Part shown: piece by piece, positions 59,574-64,000 of the stretch
Position numbering within the stretch: position 1 is the first letter of the stretch
How the letters are laid out: each line of letters opens with the position of its first letter
NCBI GenBank assembly: GCA_024401555.1
Contig: JAKSKV010000010.1
Location: 24,724 to 88,723 of the forward strand
Source of the DNA: Paludibacteraceae bacterium
GTDB lineage: Bacteria; Bacteroidota; Bacteroidia; Bacteroidales; Paludibacteraceae
Direction: 5' to 3'
Length of the DNA stretch: 64,000 nucleotides
Notes under the pieces: model-generated
What the model was told of the DNA's origin: nothing
The model's input: only the letters and a program-made list of their open reading frames with translations
Databases searched by the model: none
Position numbers and translations under genes: made by a program

Positions 59574-60500
59574 ATGAAAGTACTGCAATTGTTATTGATA
59601 TCAGTCACAATTATCTTATTCTCAGGTTGTTCTCAAACTGAAAATGGATACGAGTACGTTGATTTAGGGTTGCCAAGTGGAAATCTATGGGCTGTTTGCA
59701 ACGTAGGTGCTGAACAACCCTATCATACAGGAGAATATTATGCGTGGGGTGAGACGCAACCGAAGGTCACGTACAATTGGGATAATTACAAGTATAGCCA
59801 AGGGGATTCTGTTATGTTGAAGTATAATAGTTATCCTAAATCCGACCATTATGACGGTTTAGACAGGCTTATGTCTGACGATGATGTTGCAGCCGTACGA
59901 ATGGGTGGTAAATGGGCTATGCCTACTTTTGCTGAGTACGGGGAATTACTATTGGGTTGCGATTGGGATGAGATAAAAGATTATAAGGGAACTGGTGCTT
60001 CTGGAATGTTAGGCGTATCTAGAACTAATGGCGCTACCATTTTCTTCCCGAATACAGGTATGTATTACAATTCCGAATTAAAGAGCGACTCTGTGTCGTT
60101 TATATGGACATCGGATTTAAGTGATGAAATTTATGATATTGTGGCAGATTCATGTTATGCCATTAGAAAAGTATCTCATTCAGCCATTTCAATCTATGGA
60201 TTTGAAATGTATCGTGCTTATGGAATTCCTGTACGAGGAATCGTTCGCGGTAATAATATAATAGCTGTGCAACTTACTCCTGAGGAATTAAAGATGGATT
60301 CCTTGGAAAAATCAGCAGCTTTCAAGGATGTTATTTATGATGTAGAGGAAGAGGTGTTAGATTCTATGCTTAAAAATCCATATCGAAATAGTGAGGGAGC
60401 ATGCCATGTCTATTGGCGATATAAAAAGGATATTCTAAAAAGATATGGTTTCGACTGGATGTCACCTGCGGAATTATATCCAGATGATTTTTTTGATTAG
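59574..60500 (+). CDS. Lipoprotein with Bacteroidales/Fibrobacter paralogous domain
   Basis: 308 residues from the ATG at 59574, chosen for the lipoprotein signal (MKVLQLLLISVTIILFSGC, lipobox FSGC) and the promoter. The mature N-terminal half has the marks of the 'major paralogous domain' of Fibrobacter and Bacteroidales: YEYVDLGLPSGNLWAVCNVG, EYYAWGETQPK, WAMPTFAEYGELLLGCDW. The C-terminal 70 residues (VQLTPEELKMDSLEKSAAFK on) are charged and helical with no match recognised. Codon use is richer in A/T than nifJ, and a RAYT remnant lies behind it, so it may be acquired. Role unknown; probably surface-exposed. Confidence 0.82.
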   Translation: MKVLQLLLISVTIILFSGCSQTENGYEYVDLGLPSGNLWAVCNVGAEQPYHTGEYYAWGETQPKVTYNWDNYKYSQGDSVMLKYNSYPKSDHYDGLDRLMSDDDVAAVRMGGKWAMPTFAEYGELLLGCDWDEIKDYKGTGASGMLGVSRTNGATIFFPNTGMYYNSELKSDSVSFIWTSDLSDEIYDIVADSCYAIRKVSHSAISIYGFEMYRAYGIPVRGIVRGNNIIAVQLTPEELKMDSLEKSAAFKDVIYDVEEEVLDSMLKNPYRNSEGACHVYWRYKKDILKRYGFDWMSPAELYPDDFFD

Positions 60501-60528
60501 AGGTGATATTGCACACAGAACATTGTCT

Positions 60529-60831
60529 TTACAATTTATTGAATTCGTCCAATTGCCATTGAATAACATTGTTTTCGATGTGTGTGGAAATATTGTTCAA
60601 TTCATTTTGGTTGCGAGCAATATGGTCATGAAAACGTGTTTGCCATGCAAATGTAATATTGTTGGTGTTGGCGTAATGGGTGATGCGTGCCTTCAAACCA
60701 CGTATAACCGTTCCTAAACATTTTTGCAACATAGGATTATTATTTCCTGTGATGCCGCCCTTTGGGGTTGTTGTGGATATGGGTTTGTCCGTAGAGACGC
60801 GATTAATCGCGTCTCTACATTGCGTAATCAT
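60529..60831 (-). pseudogene. REP-associated tyrosine transposase (RAYT, Y1_Tnp) C-terminal remnant
   Basis: 100 residues. The C-terminal half is typical of RAYT proteins: VIRGLKARITHYANTNNITF, AWQTRFHDHIARNQNELNNI, STHIENNVIQWQLDEF, matching the family's end (FxWQxRFHDHIIR...IxNNPxxW). The N-terminal HUH domain with the catalytic Tyr and HxH is absent. Its first codons instead translate the palindrome at 60791-60818 (CRDAINRVST). The frame lies downstream of, and is in register with, the stop codon of the DUF389 gene. It is probably a decayed copy and not active. The nearby palindrome fits the REP partners of such transposases. Confidence 0.68.
60791..60818. repeat. 28-bp perfect palindrome, REP-like
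   Basis: GTAGAGACGCGATT followed by its exact reverse complement AATCGCGTCTCTAC, without loop or mismatch. It lies inside the open frame of the RAYT remnant. Short GC-containing palindromes next to RAYT genes are the known arrangement of REP elements. No second copy exists in this window. Confidence 0.75.
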
Positions 60832-60849
60832 ATCATTGTCAAATGGAAT

Positions 60850-61995
60850 TTATTTCCCCTCTTGTAAACTAGTCACCAGTGTCCTTAGACTGTCATTCTC
60901 TTTCTCCAATCGTTTGATGGTCTCGTCGTAATATTCCACCACATTCTTCATGATTTTGCTCGATAGGGTGGCTGCGTCCACCTCCGGTGAATCGACACCG
61001 CCTTGCACCACTTTGAGTTTGATCTCGTCTCCCAAACCATAGGCTCCCATACGGGCGGCTAGGATGTCTATTTTGTGGTTGTCCAAAGGCAATCCTAAGA
61101 GGTTGACTTGTATGACATCGGCGGTATCTCCTTGATTGTATTCATAGCTGATAAGGTGCGTCTCGCCTAAGTTCTCGAACTCCCCACGGATATAGGCCGA
61201 CACGCGTGACTCCTGCATATTTTCCCTGACAATTCCCACGGTGGTGATCAGACTTGGAACGATGAAGATGAACAGCATGGCGAATGCCCAGCCTTTTTTG
61301 AGGTGGTGTTTCTCCTCTTCACCCTCTACTTTCTCCTCCTCTTCCACTTTGGGCAGGTGAAGAATGACGGTTCCCAACCAAGTGGCCAGTCCGATATAGA
61401 CTGCATTGATCAAGAAGAGGTACATGGCACCGAAGAGGAATTTGGTCTGTAATGTGGCCAATCCATATCCCGCTGTGCAGAGTGGCGGCATCAAAGCAGT
61501 CGCGATCGCTACGCCAGGGAGGATGTTGCCCTTTGTTTTGGATCCTGTGGCGATGATGCCTGCGAAGCCTCCGAAGAAGGCGATCATCACATCGTAGATG
61601 GTGGGCTGCGTGCGGGCCAACAATTCACTGCGGGCCTCATTGATAGGCGATAGCACGAAGTAGAGCGCACTGGCAAGAAGGGAAAATAGAGTAGCCACAA
61701 AGAGGTTTTTCAACGAACTGCGGATTAGGTTGCCGTCTCCAATTCCCACGCCCAGACCGATGCCCATGATGGGGCCCATGAGTGGGCTGATCAACATGGC
61801 GCCGATAATCACCGCGGTGGAGTTCATGTTCAATCCTAAGGAGGCGATTAAGATGGCACAGACTAAAATCCACAGATTCGTTCCCTTGAATTGGGTGCCA
61901 CTGGTGATGCTGGCGATGATCTCTCGGTTAGACTGTTTGTCTGCGTTGAGGTTGAAATAGCTGCGTATGCTCTTTTTTATTTCTTTGAAATCCAT
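60850..61995 (-). CDS. DUF389-family membrane protein
   Basis: 381 residues. About six to seven membrane helices in the DUF389 domain: LWILVCAILIASLGLNMNST, AVIIGAMLISPLMGPIMGIG, IYDVMIAFFGGFAGIIATGS, VAIATALMPPLCTAGYGLAT, AMYLFLINAVYIGLATWLGT. The charged loop VEEEEKVEGEEEKHHLKKGW precedes the last helix. A C-terminal soluble domain of about 130 residues (YIRGEFENLGETHLISYEYN...) ends in a coiled coil (YYDETIKRLEKENDSLRTLV). Found in many bacteria as an uncharacterised inner-membrane protein. Own TATATTTG promoter. Confidence 0.88.
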   Translation of the reverse strand: MDFKEIKKSIRSYFNLNADKQSNREIIASITSGTQFKGTNLWILVCAILIASLGLNMNSTAVIIGAMLISPLMGPIMGIGLGVGIGDGNLIRSSLKNLFVATLFSLLASALYFVLSPINEARSELLARTQPTIYDVMIAFFGGFAGIIATGSKTKGNILPGVAIATALMPPLCTAGYGLATLQTKFLFGAMYLFLINAVYIGLATWLGTVILHLPKVEEEEKVEGEEEKHHLKKGWAFAMLFIFIVPSLITTVGIVRENMQESRVSAYIRGEFENLGETHLISYEYNQGDTADVIQVNLLGLPLDNHKIDILAARMGAYGLGDEIKLKVVQGGVDSPEVDAATLSSKIMKNVVEYYDETIKRLEKENDSLRTLVTSLQEGK

Positions 61996-62042
61996 AAGTG
62001 TTATGATAAGCGTTTAAACGAATGAACTTTGTTGATTTAGGA

Positions 62043-62050
62043 CAAATATA
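62043..62050 (-). promoter_or_regulatory. -7 box of the DUF389 gene
   Basis: Minus strand reads TATATTTG, 47 bp before the start codon at 61995. Confidence 0.65.
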
Positions 62051-62171
62051 GTGGTTTTTTTTATATATGTTTTCTCCGTTTAGCTTGTCAATGACGCTAT
62101 TCTTCCCTTCAGTTGAACCAAAACTACAATCATCTGACGTGAAATTTATGGTAAAAAGTGCGGTTGATGAA

Positions 62172-62179
62172 TATATTTG
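62172..62179 (+). promoter_or_regulatory. -7 box of the CE6-CBM6 esterase gene
   Basis: TATATTTG lies 16 bp before the ATG at 62196; the upstream in-frame starts at 62067 and later would lie before the promoter. Confidence 0.7.
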
Positions 62180-62195
62180 TAAAAAAATAAAAACC

Positions 62196-63980
62196 ATGAA
62201 AGCTAACATCACATTACGAATAGCCCTATTGCTATCTTTTATTGGCGTGTTCTCCTCAGTAGGAGCCGCCCCTGACCCTAATTTCCACATCTACATCTGT
62301 TGGGGACAATCCAATATGGAGGGTAATGCCACTGTGCCTGATAGTGAAAAAAGAGGTGTGAACGAGCGTTTCCAAATGATGTATTCCGCAGATGACTGTG
62401 GTCAATGTGGTAGGAAAAAAGGACAATGGATGACTGCTGTTCCGCCATTGGCTCGCTGCTTCCACTGGAATAACGCAGGTTTCGGCCCCGTGGATTATTT
62501 TGGCCGTACTTTGGTGGAAAAATTGGATCCGAGCATCCGTGTAGGTGTCATTGTGGTGGCATGTGGTGGTGCGGATATCCAGTTGTTTGAGAAGGATCGT
62601 TACCAAGCCTATTTGAACACTTGTGCCGATTGGTTGAAGGGGTACGCGAAGTCTTACGGAAGCAATCCTTATGGACGAATCATTGAATTGGCGAAACAAG
62701 CGCAGAAAGAGGGAGTCATCAAGGGTATTTTGGTGCATCAGGGAGAGACCAATACGAATCAGTCCAATTGGCCAACCCGCTTGGATGGCATTTATCAAAA
62801 TATGTTGACCGACTTGGGTTTGAAGGCATCGGAAGTTCCTTTGTTGGTGGGTGAGGTGAGATACACTGGCCCGTGCAGCAGTCACAATAATCAGGTGAGA
62901 AGGGTGCCAAGCGTCATTCCGACTGCGCATGTCATCTCCGCGGAAGGTTGTGAGGCGGCGAATGACGAGTACCACTTTACGGTAGCCGGATATAAAAAAT
63001 TAGGACAAAACTATGCGGCGACTATGCTGAAATTGTTGGAGGAGAATGGCTCTTTGAAGCAGGATCTTCTGGTTTCCGCCTATGTCTCAAAGGAGGACGA
63101 GCCTGGCGAGGTGAAGATCTCCGTGAAGAAGGAGAATAATAATATCCAAAGAATCGAAATCTATGCGGACGATAAGGTGATCGCAACGAATGTAATGGAT
63201 TTCACTTGGGAGAATATTTCCAAGGGCCCCCATACCGTATGGGCGGTTGGCTACGACAACAACAATAAGCAATATGTTTCTGCCAAGACTGAAATCTCCA
63301 TTTTTGAGGAGCAAAGGCCTTTCAACGGTTCCCCTGCGATGATTCCAGGCAAGATAGAAGCGGAGGAGTTTGATTACGGAGGCGAGGGCAATGCCTACCA
63401 CGATAAGGATGAACAAAACCGTAATGGGGATACCCGTCAGGAGGGTGTCGATATGAATGCCACTGCGGTTGGCTATACGCAGACCGGTGAGTGGATCGAA
63501 TACACCGTTGAGGTAGAGGAAGACGGTGAGTATGTGGTAGAGTCCAGAGTAGCCTCTGGCGCCGACGGCTCGCAATTCACCTTGTATATGGACAACCAAT
63601 TCATCATTCCGGGTGCGGATGGTACGCCTGGTGGTTTTGTCGATGTGCCGAACACGGGAGATTGGAGCGTTTTCACGGAGGTTTCCACCAAATTGAATCC
63701 GTTGACCAAGGGTAAACATGTCTTGAAACTTGAAATTACAGGCGACTGGGTGGATATTGATTATCTGGAATTCAAATTGATCAACAGTGACAAGACTGGA
63801 TTGAATAATATTACCGATACGAAATTGGTTCCTGAGGGCGAGTACCAAGCTTTTGATGCCTCTGGACGTTTTGTGAAAAGGGTAATGGTGGAGTATGGTC
63901 AGGTTGTTGGATTGAGCAAGGGTGTTTACTTCCTCAAAGGAGCGAACGGTGGCGCATTCTCTATCCTAATCGGAGAATAA
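62196..63980 (+). CDS. CE6-type acetyl esterase with CBM6 and C-terminal sorting-like domain, secreted
   Basis: 594 residues from the ATG at 62196 (signal peptide MKANITLRIALLLSFIGVFS and SVGA follow). The SGNH-type esterase domain (about 28-290) has the nucleophile Ser39 in GQSNMEG, GGADIQ (125-130), HQGETN (181-186), and Asp257/His260 in NDEYHFTVAGYKKLG. An Ig-like linker (EVKISVKKENNNIQRIEIYA) and a CBM6 (IPGKIEAEEFDYGGEGNAYH through DYLEFKL) follow. The last 60 residues (YQAFDASGRFVKRVMVEYGQ and KGVYFLKG) resemble a type IX-like sorting domain. Expected to remove acetyl groups from xylan or related polysaccharides outside the cell. Substrate not proven. Confidence 0.9.
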   Translation: MKANITLRIALLLSFIGVFSSVGAAPDPNFHIYICWGQSNMEGNATVPDSEKRGVNERFQMMYSADDCGQCGRKKGQWMTAVPPLARCFHWNNAGFGPVDYFGRTLVEKLDPSIRVGVIVVACGGADIQLFEKDRYQAYLNTCADWLKGYAKSYGSNPYGRIIELAKQAQKEGVIKGILVHQGETNTNQSNWPTRLDGIYQNMLTDLGLKASEVPLLVGEVRYTGPCSSHNNQVRRVPSVIPTAHVISAEGCEAANDEYHFTVAGYKKLGQNYAATMLKLLEENGSLKQDLLVSAYVSKEDEPGEVKISVKKENNNIQRIEIYADDKVIATNVMDFTWENISKGPHTVWAVGYDNNNKQYVSAKTEISIFEEQRPFNGSPAMIPGKIEAEEFDYGGEGNAYHDKDEQNRNGDTRQEGVDMNATAVGYTQTGEWIEYTVEVEEDGEYVVESRVASGADGSQFTLYMDNQFIIPGADGTPGGFVDVPNTGDWSVFTEVSTKLNPLTKGKHVLKLEITGDWVDIDYLEFKLINSDKTGLNNITDTKLVPEGEYQAFDASGRFVKRVMVEYGQVVGLSKGVYFLKGANGGAFSILIGE

Positions 63981-64000
63981 TAAATAGAATGATAAATGGG

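Noticed and set aside
1-64000. CRISPR arrays, rRNA genes and origin-like clusters
   Set aside because: No series of equally spaced repeats, rRNA sequence or DnaA-box cluster was seen while reading the window.

Overview
The window looks like chromosomal DNA of a member of the Bacteroidota, probably order Bacteroidales from a gut, rumen or similar carbohydrate-rich habitat. Upstream of many genes, on both strands, there is a TAnnTTTG -7 box, which is the Bacteroidota promoter type. The gene content agrees: PorT-type outer-membrane barrels, a BamA/TamA lipoprotein, a PUR/DUF3276 protein, LytS/LytTR signalling and glycan-degrading exoenzymes (GH95, GH9, CE6-CBM6). I cannot name a genus.

Layout. 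1-6.2 kb, mostly minus strand: a GH95 fucosidase cut by the window edge, a RhuM remnant beside tRNA-Arg(ACG), a SpoU methyltransferase, a GH9 cellulase and a barrel protein. 6.5-15.2 kb: small lipoproteins, a lytic transglycosylase, a DUF2007-Usp-Usp protein, ispE, a glmM-type mutase and a BamA/TamA protein. 15.3-20.7 kb: an accessory island starting next to tRNA-Arg(TCT). It has five little-known minus-strand genes, a divergent gene, an IS1595-type transposase, a frameshifted small gene and a detached FtsK tail. 21-34 kb: an L,D-transpeptidase-like lipoprotein, an EamA transporter, amtB, the trx-rfbA-rfbC-rfbD operon, ahcY, a barrel protein, a radical SAM protein and mfd. 34-42.5 kb: a DPM1-like glycosyltransferase, pyrC, a TolC-type protein, a LytS/LytTR pair, pheS, a bactofilin and a PUR protein. 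42.8-52 kb: a 54-residue ferredoxin, two flippases and an acyltransferase for surface polysaccharide, a His-rich COG0523 GTPase, metY, mntP, a Kv-like channel with a zinc ribbon, and a deformylase-like protein. 52-64 kb: cvfB and an AsmA protein, nifJ, a paralogous-domain lipoprotein, a RAYT transposase remnant carrying a perfect palindrome, a DUF389 protein, and a CE6-CBM6 esterase.

How the parts fit. Most of the window is housekeeping: precursors for isoprenoids, pyrimidines, amino sugars and dTDP-rhamnose, methyl recycling, DNA repair and pyruvate fermentation. It is mixed with envelope and polysaccharide genes. The three secreted glycan enzymes and the outer-membrane proteins point to a polysaccharide degrader. 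The real novelty candidate is the 15.4-20.7 kb island. Two of its genes, of unlike architecture and opposite orientation, share a 21-residue signature (R-[LI]-T-x-S-x5-I-x-E-S-x2-R-I-x2-E), and one of them continues into a P-loop-like motif that lacks its lysine. A second point of interest is the RAYT remnant at 60.5-60.8 kb, whose reading frame runs straight through a 28-bp perfect palindrome.
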